From: Glaciecola amylolytica
GTDB taxonomy: Bacteria > Bacteroidota > Bacteroidia > Flavobacteriales_D > Crocinitomicaceae
Length of the DNA stretch: 64,000 nucleotides
Direction: 5' to 3'
Assembly (NCBI GenBank): GCA_003856375.1
Contig: CP034120.1
Span: 1,426,001 to 1,490,000, forward strand
The position numbers and the translations under genes are program-made. Positions within the stretch are counted from its first letter, which is position 1. Each line of letters begins with the position of its first letter. Under the pieces are notes generated by a model that did no database searches, had not been told where the DNA came from, and saw only the letters and a program-made list of their open reading frames with translations. Of this stretch, positions 23,735-33,197 are shown one piece after another.

Positions 23735-24313
23735 TTAAGCCTCAGCTTCTCCTTCTGCAGCCGGAGCATCCTCTGCAGGAGCTTCAGTTGTTTCTTCAGC
23801 AGCTTCTTCTGTTGCAGCCTCAGTTTCTTCAACTGCAGGAGCCTCTTCAACAGCAGGCGTGTTTTTAGCTTCAATTGCTTTCGCTTTTGCTTCGTTAGCT
23901 TCAGCTTCAGCTTTCAAACGAGCAGCTTTGTCAGCTACAGCGTCTTTCCCAAGACCTTCAATTTTACCTTGGATTTTAGATGCTTTATCAGCTTCCCAAG
24001 CAGCAAATTTTGCTTCTACTTGTTCTGCAGTCAAAGCTCCTTTTGTGATTCCTTTCAACAAGTGGTTTTTGTATAAAACTCCTTTGTAAGAAAGAATTGC
24101 ACGTGCAGTATCAGACATTTCAGCTCCTGTACCAACCCATTTCAAAGTTGATTCAAAGTTGATGTCAATTGTTGCAGGATTCGTGTTTGGATTGTAAATT
24201 CCTAATTTCTCGATGAATTTACCATCACGCTTAGCGCGGGAATCAGCTACTACTACGTGGAAAATTGCTTTTCCTTTTTTACCGTGTCTTTGCAAACGAA
24301 TACGTGTTGCCAT
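23735..24313 (-). CDS. rpsP: 30S ribosomal protein S16 with long Ala/Glu/Pro-rich tail
   Basis: The first 80 residues are S16 (MATRIRLQRHGKKGKAIFHVVVADSRAKRDGKFIEKLGIYNP, and FESTLKWVGTGAEMSDTARAI). From about residue 115 a low-complexity Ala/Glu/Pro tail extends to residue 192. This is more than twice the usual S16 length; such tails are seen in Bacteroidota S16. Promoter TATCTTTG at 24388-24395 with TTTG 19 bp upstream, then a leader of about 70 nt with a small hairpin (24328-24342). First gene of rpsP-rimM-trmN6. Confidence 0.95.
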   Translation of the reverse strand: MATRIRLQRHGKKGKAIFHVVVADSRAKRDGKFIEKLGIYNPNTNPATIDINFESTLKWVGTGAEMSDTARAILSYKGVLYKNHLLKGITKGALTAEQVEAKFAAWEADKASKIQGKIEGLGKDAVADKAARLKAEAEANEAKAKAIEAKNTPAVEEAPAVEETEAATEEAAEETTEAPAEDAPAAEGEAEA

Positions 24314-24327
24314 AATGTTAATTGTTT

Positions 24328-24342
24328 GAGGTGCGAAACCTC
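24328..24342 (-). promoter_or_regulatory. small hairpin in rpsP leader
   Basis: GAGGT-TTCGC-ACCTC forms a 5-bp stem in the 5' leader of rpsP. It may be part of an autoregulatory or stability structure; no conserved r-protein leader is recognisable. Confidence 0.35.
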
Positions 24343-24387
24343 GATTAAAAATGAATATTAACTTCTGCTTAACGAATAAACAGGGTG

Positions 24388-24418
24388 CAAAGATAGTAAA
24401 AGCTTCAGAATCTGCAAA
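24388..24418 (-). promoter_or_regulatory. promoter of the rpsP operon
   Basis: TTTG at 24415-24418 and TATCTTTG at 24388-24395, separated by 19 bp, match the Bacteroidota sigma-factor consensus exactly. Confidence 0.75.
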
Positions 24419-24424
24419 TAAAAA

Positions 24425-24450
24425 GAGGCAAGATATTTCTACCTTGCCTC
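24425..24450 (-). terminator. intrinsic terminator of the outer-membrane barrel gene
   Basis: GAGGCAAG (24425-24432) pairs with CTTGCCTC (24443-24450), with a U tract on the minus strand after the second arm. Confidence 0.75.
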
Positions 24451-24478
24451 AGCCAATAATAATTTGATTTGTTGCAGA

Positions 24479-25303
24479 TTAATCTCCGAAAGAAAATTTA
24501 ATTCCTACCTGAACAAAGAAGTTGCTGAAGTTTGCAATCTGACGTAATTCTTCTGTCGCTTTTGAATTATCAAACCCCAGAGGGTTTGTTGAAGTATTAT
24601 TCGAAGAACTTGTTAATTCATCTACGTAAGTCGTTTGCTTGTCAGAGGTTGTCATCGCTCCCATGGCATCATTTCCGTTGATAGTGTATTTTTTAATTTC
24701 TGTTTCTTTTGATTTAACGCGTAAGCTTGTAGCACCAATTTCCGCAAAGAATCCGAATTTGGTTCCGAAGTGAACGTTCAAACCAAGAGCTCCGGTATAT
24801 CCTAAAGCTACTTTTCCGGAAGTTGTTAATTCAACCATTGTAGGTGAAAGAGGATTTGTTTGGTTGTCAATTTCTGATTTAACAGATCCGATCAATGGCA
24901 ATACCAATCCGGCACGTGTGTAAACAGAAACCTTTTCACCTCCTGATTTTACAATAACTGCAGGTGTAATTCTGAATTGCGTTGAACGCTGTGTATGTTC
25001 ATATTTTCCAGTCGGAGCAGTCGTTTCTTCTACCATTGTTTTAGACCCGAAGAACCCGTTTAAACCTAATTCAATTCCGAAATGCTCACCAAACATATAG
25101 CCCGGAGTTACGTTTGCAAGAACTCCACCTCCAAGAGTACCATAAATATTTTTCTCGCTGTAAGTTCCGGTCAAATTTGTATTTGTACCAAGAACGTGTC
25201 CCGGAGATCCAAGACCATACCCTACAGAAACGCCTAAATTAAATTGTGCTGACGCCGTACCGAGAGAAAGAACAGCAATTACGGGTAAAATTAATTTTTT
25301 CAT
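24479..25303 (-). CDS. outer-membrane beta-barrel protein
   Basis: 274 residues with a cleaved signal peptide (MKKLILPVIAVLSLGTASAQ) and alternating barrel strands, for example GVSVGYGLGSPG, TPGYMFGEHFGIELGLNGFFG, TRAGLVLPLIG and FFVQVGIKFSFGD, with a terminal aromatic residue near the end. This is the OmpA-like/PorT-type eight-stranded barrel style common in Bacteroidota; no ligand is known. It has its own terminator at 24425-24450. Its promoter region holds TTTG and a degenerate TAAATTGC, so the match is weak. Confidence 0.8.
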   Translation of the reverse strand: MKKLILPVIAVLSLGTASAQFNLGVSVGYGLGSPGHVLGTNTNLTGTYSEKNIYGTLGGGVLANVTPGYMFGEHFGIELGLNGFFGSKTMVEETTAPTGKYEHTQRSTQFRITPAVIVKSGGEKVSVYTRAGLVLPLIGSVKSEIDNQTNPLSPTMVELTTSGKVALGYTGALGLNVHFGTKFGFFAEIGATSLRVKSKETEIKKYTINGNDAMGAMTTSDKQTTYVDELTSSSNNTSTNPLGFDNSKATEELRQIANFSNFFVQVGIKFSFGD

Positions 25304-25387
25304 AAGTTAATAGTTATTAAGATTTTTCGCAATTTAGAAGTTAGAAATTAATTATGCAAACATAATATTTAAGAATTGCAAAAAAAG

Positions 25388-26032
25388 ATGATAATTAACA
25401 AGTTAAAAGAGATTGTAGAAGAGAAATTCAGAAGTGAAAGCGCAGATCACGATTGGTATCACATCGAACGCGTTTTGAAACTGTCGGAATTTATTCAGGA
25501 GAAAGAAGGAGGAGATTTGTTGGTTGTACAGGCGGCGGCTTTGCTGCACGATATTTCCGACCATAAATTGAATGGCGGAATAAAAAATGACTGTGGAAGA
25601 GTTTCCCGCGAGATTTTAACTTCATTGGATGCTGATCCCGAATTGATTGATCAGGTTTGCTCGATTGTGGATTTGGTTTCCTTTAAAGGAGCAGGAGTGG
25701 AAGATGAAGCGGGAAGCATTGAATTGACAATTGTCCGTGACGCAGACCGTTTGGATGCAATCGGAGCGATCGGAATTGCCCGGGCGTTTCATTTTGGCGG
25801 AAAACGTGACAGATCACTTTATGAACCGGATTTAGGTCCGTCGCTGCACACGGATTTTGAAGCCTACTCTTCTGATAAATCACACACTTTGAACCACTTC
25901 TACGAGAAGTTACTTTTATTGAAAGATCGCCTGACGACACCAACCGCACAAAAAATCGGTTTGGAAAGACATGAATTGATGGAAAATTTCGTGGATTCTT
26001 TTCTAAAGGAATGGAATGTGAAGGTAAAATGA
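25388..26032 (+). CDS. HD-domain phosphohydrolase
   Basis: 214 residues from the ATG at 25388; an in-frame TTG at 25376 is possible but follows an AT-rich spacer without support. HD-family metal ligands appear in order: DHDWYHIERV (first His), AALLHDISD (the HD pair), then IVRDADRLDAIGAIGIAR. Length and order match YfbR/YedJ-type phosphohydrolases on nucleotides or small phosphates. The substrate is unknown. It is a single gene, 64 bases upstream of the ROK kinase gene. Confidence 0.82.
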   Translation: MIINKLKEIVEEKFRSESADHDWYHIERVLKLSEFIQEKEGGDLLVVQAAALLHDISDHKLNGGIKNDCGRVSREILTSLDADPELIDQVCSIVDLVSFKGAGVEDEAGSIELTIVRDADRLDAIGAIGIARAFHFGGKRDRSLYEPDLGPSLHTDFEAYSSDKSHTLNHFYEKLLLLKDRLTTPTAQKIGLERHELMENFVDSFLKEWNVKVK

Positions 26033-26096
26033 AGATAAATTACTAAATCTGTTTACTAAACTTTAATACTCGAAAAAAAAATAGCAATTTTACCGC

Positions 26097-27044
26097 ATGA
26101 TTGAACATGTTGCACTTGGAATAGATATCGGTGGAACCAATACTGCTTATGGCTTGGTAAACCGAAAAGGAGAAGTTCTTTTTGAGGAGTCAATTACTAC
26201 GAACGATTATTTGGATCCGGAAGAGTTGGTTGACAAAATTTATCAGGATGTAAAAGACAAAGGTTTTTTGGATAATTTGCTGGGATTGGGAGTTGGAGCT
26301 CCGAATGGAAACGCTTTTACTGGAAATATCGAATTTGCACCGAACCTGAAATGGAAAGGTGTTGTTCCGATTGCAGAATTGTTTGAACAAAAATTTCACC
26401 GGCCAACTTTATTGGCGAATGACGCAAATGCCGCCGCAATAGGTGAGCATTTATTCGGAAATGCAAAAGATCTGAATGATTTTGTATTGGTGACACTTGG
26501 AACCGGGCTTGGATCCGGAATTTTCATCAACGGAGAATTGATTGTCGGGTCGCAAGGTTTTGCAGGAGAATACGGACACATCCGAGTTGTTCATAACGGA
26601 CGTTCATGTGGCTGCGGAAGAAACGGCTGTCTGGAAACTTATGTTTCGAGTACAGGTGTTGTGAGAAGTGTGGAGGAATTGGAAAGTCCGCACAGAGAAA
26701 ACTCCAGTTTGAGAGATTTGTCGAACATAACGGCGAAAAAAGTGTTTGAAGCAGCTTCTTCCGGAGACGACTTTGCCTGCGAAATTGTTGATTACACAGC
26801 TGAAATGCTTGGAATTGCCTTAGCTGATTTTGCTGCTTTTTCAAATCCGAAAGCATACGTCTTGTTTGGAGGATTGGCTCAGAGCGGAGCTTATTTCTCT
26901 GAGAAAGTGAAAAAATACATGGAAGAAAATCTTCTTCAGATCTACAAAGGACACATTGAAATCCGAAATTCCGCTTTGCACGATATGAACGCTGCTGTTT
27001 TAGGTACTGCAGCTTCCATGTTCTGGAATGCGATAAAAAAATAG
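26097..27044 (+). CDS. ROK-family sugar kinase (glucokinase type)
   Basis: 315 residues: ATP phosphate-1 loop GIDIGGTNTAYGLV, catalytic Asp in LANDANAAAIGEH, second phosphate loop TLGTGLGSGIFING and the ROK zinc-binding signature CGCGRNGCLETY. The family phosphorylates glucose, N-acetylglucosamine, mannose or N-acetylmannosamine. The next gene encodes an exported GH92 alpha-mannosidase only 3 bases downstream, so mannose is a plausible substrate from context, though glucose cannot be excluded. Confidence 0.88.
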   Translation: MIEHVALGIDIGGTNTAYGLVNRKGEVLFEESITTNDYLDPEELVDKIYQDVKDKGFLDNLLGLGVGAPNGNAFTGNIEFAPNLKWKGVVPIAELFEQKFHRPTLLANDANAAAIGEHLFGNAKDLNDFVLVTLGTGLGSGIFINGELIVGSQGFAGEYGHIRVVHNGRSCGCGRNGCLETYVSSTGVVRSVEELESPHRENSSLRDLSNITAKKVFEAASSGDDFACEIVDYTAEMLGIALADFAAFSNPKAYVLFGGLAQSGAYFSEKVKKYMEENLLQIYKGHIEIRNSALHDMNAAVLGTAASMFWNAIKK

Positions 27045-27047
27045 AAT

Positions 27048-30017
27048 ATGAAAAGAACCATCGCTTTATCAATTCTACTGACGTCATTTTCTGCAACATC
27101 CCAAATTCAGGAGTTGAAGCAGAATTCAGACCTGGCCAGAGAAAAAATCACTCAAAACAAGTCGGCAAAAAAGAACATAGATCCAACTCAATTTGTCAAT
27201 CCGTTTGTAGGAACAGGCGGCCACGGACACACTTTTCCCGGACCGGTTCTTCCGTTTGGAATGGTACAAGTGGGACCCGATACACGTTATGAAGGCTGGG
27301 ACGGATGCGGTGGTTATCATTATTCAGATTCGGTTATTTACGGATTCAGTCACACACATTTAAGCGGTACGGGAGTTCCTGATTACGCGGATGTGTTGTT
27401 GGTTCCGCAGCAGGGACAATTAAATACTGTTCCCGGATATAAAAAAGCTTCCGGTTTCGGATCAGCATTCAGTCATTCGAAAGAAAAAGCCCTTCCCGGA
27501 TATTATCATGTGGAACTGGAGAATGGAATAACAGCGGATTTAACGGCAACGCTTCGTTGTGCTCTGCACAGATATCAGTTTTCGGAAGTAAAAGGAAAAC
27601 GATACATTATTATTGATTTGGGATACAGAGATCGTGTACTGGACGTTTCTGCAACCAAAACCGGGGCAAACTCAGTTACCGGAAAACGTGTTTCCGAAGC
27701 CTGGGCAACGAACCAGCATTTATATTTCAGTTTGGAAACATCGATTCCTTTCAAGAAAACGAAATGGATTCAGGATGAGAAGAACGGGAATTACCTGTTT
27801 GTGATGGAATTTCCCGATGGTGTGAAAGAGATTTCCGTTCGCGTAGGAATTTCCGGAACCAGTGAAGCAGGAGCTGTTTCGAATCTGAAAGCAGAACTAA
27901 ATACCTTTGATTTCGATTTGATCCGTTCAAGAGCACAGGTTGCCTGGAACACGGAATTGAAGAAAATTCAGGTAGAATCTTCTGATAGAACGGTATTGAC
28001 AAACTTCTACACGGCACTTTATCACAGCTATGTCCATCCGTCGCTTTGGTCGGATGCAGATGGGAAGTACAGAAATTTCAAGAATGAAATCATGCAGTCG
28101 GAAACTCCGTTGTATTCTGTTTTTTCCTTGTGGGATACTTACCGCGGGGCAAATCCGCTTTATACCATCACACAGCCGAAGAAAGTGCCTTCATTTGTAG
28201 AGTCATTTTACCAGCAATATAAAAACACAGGTTTACTTCCCGTTTGGACGCTTTCCAATAACGAAACCAATTGTATGATCGGATACCATTCTGTATCGGT
28301 GATTACGGATGCTTATTTGAAAGGAATTCCTTTGGATAACCCGGAAGGATTACTGGAAGCAATGATCGCTTCAAGTACAGCAGATCATTTGGGCAAAAAG
28401 CAATACGGAGAAATTGGTTTTATTTCAGCAAATGCAGAGGCGGAATCCGTTTCCAAAACCCTGGAGTATGCTTATGATGACTGGTGTATTTCCAGATTTG
28501 CCGAGAAATTGGGGAAAACGGATATCGCAAAAAAATATCAGATCAGATCTGCAAACTGGATGAACCTGATGCATCCCGAAACCCGCTTTTTCCAACCGCG
28601 CAAAGAAGGTGTTTTTCTTCCTTTTTTTAGACCAAATGAAGTCAATCATCATTTTACGGAAGCAAACGGCTGGCAATATTCGTTAGCAGCTCCGCAGCAT
28701 ATTCAGGCCTTGATCGATATGCACGGAGGAAACGAAGGAATGGTCAATTTCTTAGACACGATGTTTCTGGGGTCGTCTTCCATGTCGGGCCGCGAACAAG
28801 CGGATATCACGGGATTGATCGGGCAATATGCTCACGGAAACGAACCGTCGCATCACATGGCTTACACCTATAATTATTGTGGTGCGCCTGAGAAAACACA
28901 GTTTTTCATCGACACGATCCTCAAAACATTTTATACCAACGAACCGGACGGACTTTCAGGAAATGAAGATTGCGGACAAATGTCGGCCTGGTATGTGTTG
29001 AGCTCAATGGGCTTTTATCCGGTTGCTCCGGGAAGCCCGACTTATGCCATTGGCCGTCCGTTGATGAATTATGTCACGATTTTCGGAGAGAAAGCAAATT
29101 TTGAAATCAGTGTAGTGAACAATACTCCGGAAAATAAGTATGTTCAATCCATTACCTGGAATGGTGCTGCTTATCAGAAATTATTCATTACGCATGAAAT
29201 GATTGTGAATGGAGGTGTTCTGGAAATTGAAATGGGTGCGAAACCCAATAAGCAAATTGCGAACTACGAATTGGATCTGCGTCATGAAGTGAATCCGGGA
29301 TTTGTCCCTGTGCCGTTTTTCACGACCAATCAAACCACTTTTGAAACACAGATAGAAGTTGGAATGGATGTGTTGTTCTTTGAAAAAGGAAAGATCTATT
29401 ACAGCCTAGACGGAGAGAAATTCCAGCCTTTTTATAAACAGGGAGGAAAGAATATAATTCTGAACGAAACGACAACGGTTTATGCGAAAGTTGTTCGCGA
29501 AGACGGAGCTGAGAGCAAAGTTGTCAGATCGGAGTTCGTAAAATACATCAAAGACAAAAAGATTGCTTTGTCTACCGAATATGCGAATCAGTATGCGGGC
29601 GGCGGTTCACAGGCTTTGGTTGACGGTCAGGAAGGAACGGATGAATACAGAGGAACAGAATGGCAGGGATTCAACGGAAAGAATGTAGAAGGAGTCATTG
29701 AATTGAATGAGACAAAAGAAGTTTCTACGATTCAGGTTTCTTACTTAGTGGATCAGAAATCGTGGATCTTCCCTCCGAAAAGTATTGCCGTTGAAATTTC
29801 GGAAGACGGTGTGAACTTTAAGAAATTGGGTAAAGCAGCCGGAATTACAATCAAAGAAGGTGAAACGCCGAAAACGGGAGAGATTACTCTTGAAATCGCT
29901 CCGACTTCCTGTAAGTTTATCCGCTTTACGGTTGAAAACTACGGTCCGTGCCCGGATTGGCATTTAGGAAAAGGAAATCAAACCTGGTTGTTTCTGGATG
30001 AAATCATCGTTAAGTAA
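27048..30017 (+). CDS. GH92 alpha-mannosidase with accessory C-terminal domains
   Basis: 989 residues with a signal peptide (1-19). GH92 motifs are plain: NPFVGTGGHGHTFPGPVLPFGMVQVGPDT, YHYSDSVIYGFSHTHLSG, and later QADITGLIGQYAHGNEPSHH and EPDGLSGNEDCGQMSAWYV, which carry the calcium-dependent catalytic acidic residues. After about residue 735 come a beta-sandwich with an Fn3-like or CHB_HEX_C segment (IYYSLDGEKFQPFY) and a discoidin/F5_8-type C-terminal domain (SILDGQEGTD-like), probable carbohydrate binders. It trims alpha-1,2- or -1,3-mannose from glycans. Co-transcribed with the ROK kinase; terminator at 30044-30078. Confidence 0.92.
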   Translation: MKRTIALSILLTSFSATSQIQELKQNSDLAREKITQNKSAKKNIDPTQFVNPFVGTGGHGHTFPGPVLPFGMVQVGPDTRYEGWDGCGGYHYSDSVIYGFSHTHLSGTGVPDYADVLLVPQQGQLNTVPGYKKASGFGSAFSHSKEKALPGYYHVELENGITADLTATLRCALHRYQFSEVKGKRYIIIDLGYRDRVLDVSATKTGANSVTGKRVSEAWATNQHLYFSLETSIPFKKTKWIQDEKNGNYLFVMEFPDGVKEISVRVGISGTSEAGAVSNLKAELNTFDFDLIRSRAQVAWNTELKKIQVESSDRTVLTNFYTALYHSYVHPSLWSDADGKYRNFKNEIMQSETPLYSVFSLWDTYRGANPLYTITQPKKVPSFVESFYQQYKNTGLLPVWTLSNNETNCMIGYHSVSVITDAYLKGIPLDNPEGLLEAMIASSTADHLGKKQYGEIGFISANAEAESVSKTLEYAYDDWCISRFAEKLGKTDIAKKYQIRSANWMNLMHPETRFFQPRKEGVFLPFFRPNEVNHHFTEANGWQYSLAAPQHIQALIDMHGGNEGMVNFLDTMFLGSSSMSGREQADITGLIGQYAHGNEPSHHMAYTYNYCGAPEKTQFFIDTILKTFYTNEPDGLSGNEDCGQMSAWYVLSSMGFYPVAPGSPTYAIGRPLMNYVTIFGEKANFEISVVNNTPENKYVQSITWNGAAYQKLFITHEMIVNGGVLEIEMGAKPNKQIANYELDLRHEVNPGFVPVPFFTTNQTTFETQIEVGMDVLFFEKGKIYYSLDGEKFQPFYKQGGKNIILNETTTVYAKVVREDGAESKVVRSEFVKYIKDKKIALSTEYANQYAGGGSQALVDGQEGTDEYRGTEWQGFNGKNVEGVIELNETKEVSTIQVSYLVDQKSWIFPPKSIAVEISEDGVNFKKLGKAAGITIKEGETPKTGEITLEIAPTSCKFIRFTVENYGPCPDWHLGKGNQTWLFLDEIIVK

Positions 30018-30043
30018 AAAGTTAGAAGGTAAAGGTTAAAAAG

Positions 30044-30080
30044 AAAGGTGGTTGAGCAGAGTCGAGATCACCTTTTTTCT
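30044..30080 (+). terminator. terminator after GH92, hairpin with a recurrent TTGAGCAGAGTCGA core
   Basis: AAAGGTG pairs with CACCTTT across a loop containing TTGAGCAGAGTCGA, followed by six T. The loop sequence resembles a dispersed hairpin of the form GGTGGTTGAGCnGAGTCGAAACCACC that I recall from Flavobacteriia genomes; this copy doubles as a terminator. Confidence 0.7.
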
Positions 30081-30154
30081 TTTTTACTTCTCGTTTTTAC
30101 ATTTTACCTTTCAAATAATACACAAACGGTCAATCATTCGCGTTAAAAAGTTGT

Positions 30155-30162
30155 TACCTTTA
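30155..30162 (+). promoter_or_regulatory. near-consensus promoter element TACCTTTA
   Basis: One mismatch to TAnnTTTG, 26 nt before the S46 peptidase ATG; no convincing TTG 19-23 bp upstream. Confidence 0.35.
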
Positions 30163-30188
30163 GCGCTCTTTTAAATAAAATCTAAAGA

Positions 30189-32315
30189 ATGAAAAAAATA
30201 GTACTCGCATTAGTCTTGTTGACCTATTCGATGGGGAACATTGCTCGTGCAGATGAAGGAATGTGGCTTCCCTTTTTGATTGGAAGAAACTACGAGGACA
30301 TGAAAAAGCATGGTCTGAAGTTAACGCAAGAGCAAATCTACTCCATTAACAAATCGTCATTAAAAGATGCAGTAATCTCTTTCGGTGGTTTTTGTACAGG
30401 TGAGATCATTTCCAATCAGGGATTGATTTTGACAAATCACCACTGTGGTTACGATGCGATTGCAGGTGCTTCAACTCCTGAGCACAATTACCTGGATAAC
30501 GGTTTTTGGGCAAAGAATTTCAAAGAAGAAATTGCTGTAAAAGGATTGACGGCTACGTTCATGATTCGTATGGAAGATGTGACAGCGCAGGTTGCGAAAG
30601 AATTGAATCCGAAAATGACTGCTGAAGAGCGTGCTAAGAAAATCAAAGAAGTAACAGACATTTTGGTGAAAGATGCTGTTGCAGGAACGCATTACGAAGC
30701 ATTTGTACGTGATTTTTACGACGGAAACGAATTCTATTTGTTCGTGAAAGAAACATTCAAAGATGTACGTTTGGTAGGAACACCTCCTCAATCTGCAGGA
30801 AAATTCGGTGGAGACTCTGACAACTGGGAATGGCCTCGTCATACGGCAGATTTCTCTATGTTCCGTGTTTACGCAGGATCAGATAACAAACCAGCTGATT
30901 TCAGTGATTCAAATGTTCCGTTGAAACCTAAGCATTCATTACCTATTTCTTTGAAAGGTGTGAAACAAGGAGATTACGCGATGATTATGGGATTCCCTGG
31001 AAGAACGAACCGTTACCTGACTTCTTACGGTGTAGATCAGGCAATTTCTTTGGAGCAGCCTAAAATCGTTGATATCCGTGCGAAGAAATTGGAAATCATG
31101 AAAAAATACATGGATAAAGATGTTGCGGTTCGTTTGCATTATTCATCCAAGTATGCTCAGGTTGCAAACTACTGGAAATACTTTATCGGTCAGACAGCTC
31201 AATTGAAAGCAAACAACGTAACTGACAAAAAGCGTAAAGTAGAAGAGGAGTTTACGAAATATGCTGCAGGTAAAGAAGAATACAACAATGTTCTTTCGGA
31301 TATCGATGCTGCATTTAAGGCTACAAATGACATTATTTATATTAAAGTATATCAGGGTGAATTCGTTCGTCAGGTAGACATCAACTCTGTTGTTTACTTG
31401 TATAAATTGGCTTTGGATGCTAAAAACTCAGGAAACGAAGAGCGTTACAACATGATTTTGGGTGCAGCGAAAGAAACTGCAGCAGAAATTTATGCAGAGC
31501 GTTCCATGGATATCGAATTGGAAACATTGGAGGAAGTATTGAAAATGTACATCCGTGATGTTCCGATGAACCAACAGGTTGGAATCACAAAATCGCTTGG
31601 TGTAGACGGTGTTGCTGCATTCATGAGCCGTGTGAAAGCAAACTCTGTATTCGCATCGAAAGAGCGTTTTGAAGAGTTCATGAAAAACTTTGATGCAACG
31701 AAAATGAGCCAGGATCCATTATTCATCCTGATTAAGGATTTGGATAATGCTTATCAGGCTGCAATGGGGCAAGATGCGATCAAAAACGCAAATGCGAAGT
31801 TGACAGTTGCAAACCGTGCTTTTGTAAAAGGAGTTCGCGAAATGCAACCGAATAAGAAGTTCTACCCGAATGCAAACTCAACGATGCGTTTGACTTACGG
31901 AAATGTATTGGCTTACGATCCGCGTGATGCAGTTCATTACGACTACTTCACAACATTGGATGGTGTGATGCAGAAAGAAGACCCTACAAACCCTGAATTC
32001 GTGGTTGATCCGCGTATCAAGGAATTGTGGCAGAAAAAAGATTACGGTCAGTATGCTTCAAATGGGAAATTGCCTGTAAACTTCCTTTCAAACAACGATA
32101 TCACAGGAGGTAACTCAGGTTCTCCGGTTATCAATGCAAACGGAGAATTGATCGGAACTGCATTTGACGGAAACTGGGAAGCAATGTCCGGTGATATCTA
32201 TTTCGAACCGAACATTCAGCGTACGATCTCTTTGGATATCCGTTACACGCTTTGGCTGGTAGACAAGTGCTACGGAGCTACGAATTTGATTAATGAAATG
32301 AAATTGGTGAAGTAA
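30189..32315 (+). CDS. S46-family dipeptidyl-peptidase
   Basis: 708 residues, signal peptide 1-21. S46 hallmarks: TNHHC with the catalytic His (84/85), the central GGDSDNWEWPRHTADF block carrying the catalytic Asp region, and the nucleophile in GNSGSP (Ser643). The residue 18 after the nucleophile, which separates DPP7 (Gly, broad hydrophobic) from DPP11 (Arg, acidic) in known members, is Gly661 here, so I infer DPP7-like specificity. Periplasmic removal of dipeptides from peptides fits an asaccharolytic or protein-using lifestyle. Strong terminator at 32363-32394. Confidence 0.93.
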   Translation: MKKIVLALVLLTYSMGNIARADEGMWLPFLIGRNYEDMKKHGLKLTQEQIYSINKSSLKDAVISFGGFCTGEIISNQGLILTNHHCGYDAIAGASTPEHNYLDNGFWAKNFKEEIAVKGLTATFMIRMEDVTAQVAKELNPKMTAEERAKKIKEVTDILVKDAVAGTHYEAFVRDFYDGNEFYLFVKETFKDVRLVGTPPQSAGKFGGDSDNWEWPRHTADFSMFRVYAGSDNKPADFSDSNVPLKPKHSLPISLKGVKQGDYAMIMGFPGRTNRYLTSYGVDQAISLEQPKIVDIRAKKLEIMKKYMDKDVAVRLHYSSKYAQVANYWKYFIGQTAQLKANNVTDKKRKVEEEFTKYAAGKEEYNNVLSDIDAAFKATNDIIYIKVYQGEFVRQVDINSVVYLYKLALDAKNSGNEERYNMILGAAKETAAEIYAERSMDIELETLEEVLKMYIRDVPMNQQVGITKSLGVDGVAAFMSRVKANSVFASKERFEEFMKNFDATKMSQDPLFILIKDLDNAYQAAMGQDAIKNANAKLTVANRAFVKGVREMQPNKKFYPNANSTMRLTYGNVLAYDPRDAVHYDYFTTLDGVMQKEDPTNPEFVVDPRIKELWQKKDYGQYASNGKLPVNFLSNNDITGGNSGSPVINANGELIGTAFDGNWEAMSGDIYFEPNIQRTISLDIRYTLWLVDKCYGATNLINEMKLVK

Positions 32316-32362
32316 CAAAGTAGACTTTCAGTCACTTCGTTACTTGTAACTAAGAAATAGAA

Positions 32363-32394
32363 AAGCCGCTGGTCGAAGGATCAGCGGCTTTTTT
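32363..32394 (+). terminator. intrinsic terminator of the S46 peptidase gene
   Basis: AAGCCGCTG pairs with CAGCGGCTT (9 bp) around a short loop, followed by six T. Confidence 0.85.
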
Positions 32395-32501
32395 GGTTTC
32401 ACAGATACTCAAAAAAATGAAGCTTCATGAAAAAGACAGGTTTCTCCATTTTTACTATTCGTAAATTATCAGAGAATGAGGAATCCGGACATCCCGGTTT
32501 T

Positions 32502-33125
32502 TTAATTTCTATGATTGAACTTTGATTTTCTAAATGCTTTTAACATTTCGTTCTTGTCTTTTTCATTGTTGTAGTTGATGTTTACACCGAAATCAAACCC
32601 ATTGATGAGTCTGCTGTACATAATCTGTTTAAGGATAATATTTCCTTTTGGATCATAAATAGTGAAGGAATAGGTATGAAAATCCAGTCCGTCAATTTTC
32701 TCAATGCTTGTAGCTGACGAGTCTGATTTTATTCCTTGATTTTCAAAAGTGGAATAGATTATGGTTTTTAAAGAATTGTTGTTTTCTTTCCATTCTCCTT
32801 CATACTCCTGTTTGTATGGCTCTGAAGTTGATTGGAATATATTGAACTGATTTTTTTGAAATCTGATGAGATTTTTGAGACCGCTGTAATCAACTTTAGC
32901 ATCGATTGTTTCTTCGATGGCTTTCACTCCCTTTTTAGTAGACTCCTTGGCTTTTTCTAAATTAGCAACTTCCCAGCCTTCCGGTATTTCAATTGTCCAA
33001 CCGATTTCTCTACTGGTATATTCATTTTTACGAATCCGTCCTTCGTCAATCTTTTTGGCAGGTTGTCCGCAGGAAGATAGAGAAAGAGCAGTTCCTATTG
33101 TCAGAGTTAAAAATAGCATTTTCAT
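32502..33125 (-). CDS. putative lipoprotein, unknown function
   Basis: 207 residues beginning with a lipoprotein signal (hydrophobic core, then LSLSSC with Cys near residue 19). A coiled, charged region follows and then GLKNLIRFQKNQFNIFQ, LDFHTYSFTIYDPKGN and FDFGVNINYNNE, a beta-rich pattern typical of small periplasmic lipoproteins. I recognise no named domain. The neighbouring HEAT-repeat gene is on the same strand 72 bases upstream; co-transcription is possible. Confidence 0.65.
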   Translation of the reverse strand: MKMLFLTLTIGTALSLSSCGQPAKKIDEGRIRKNEYTSREIGWTIEIPEGWEVANLEKAKESTKKGVKAIEETIDAKVDYSGLKNLIRFQKNQFNIFQSTSEPYKQEYEGEWKENNNSLKTIIYSTFENQGIKSDSSATSIEKIDGLDFHTYSFTIYDPKGNIILKQIMYSRLINGFDFGVNINYNNEKDKNEMLKAFRKSKFNHRN

Positions 33126-33167
33126 TTTTAGATTTTTGTTGGTTAATCAATTGTGTTCAATAATAGT

Positions 33168-33185
33168 CAAAAAAAAGTGGAACTG
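33168..33185. repeat. direct repeat copy 1 (CA8GTGGAACTG)
   Basis: An 18-bp sequence almost identical (one A longer) to 34189-34205. The two flank the HEAT-repeat gene, and the second copy forms half of the gcvT terminator. Confidence 0.5.
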
Positions 33186-33197
33186 TCATCCTGAGTA

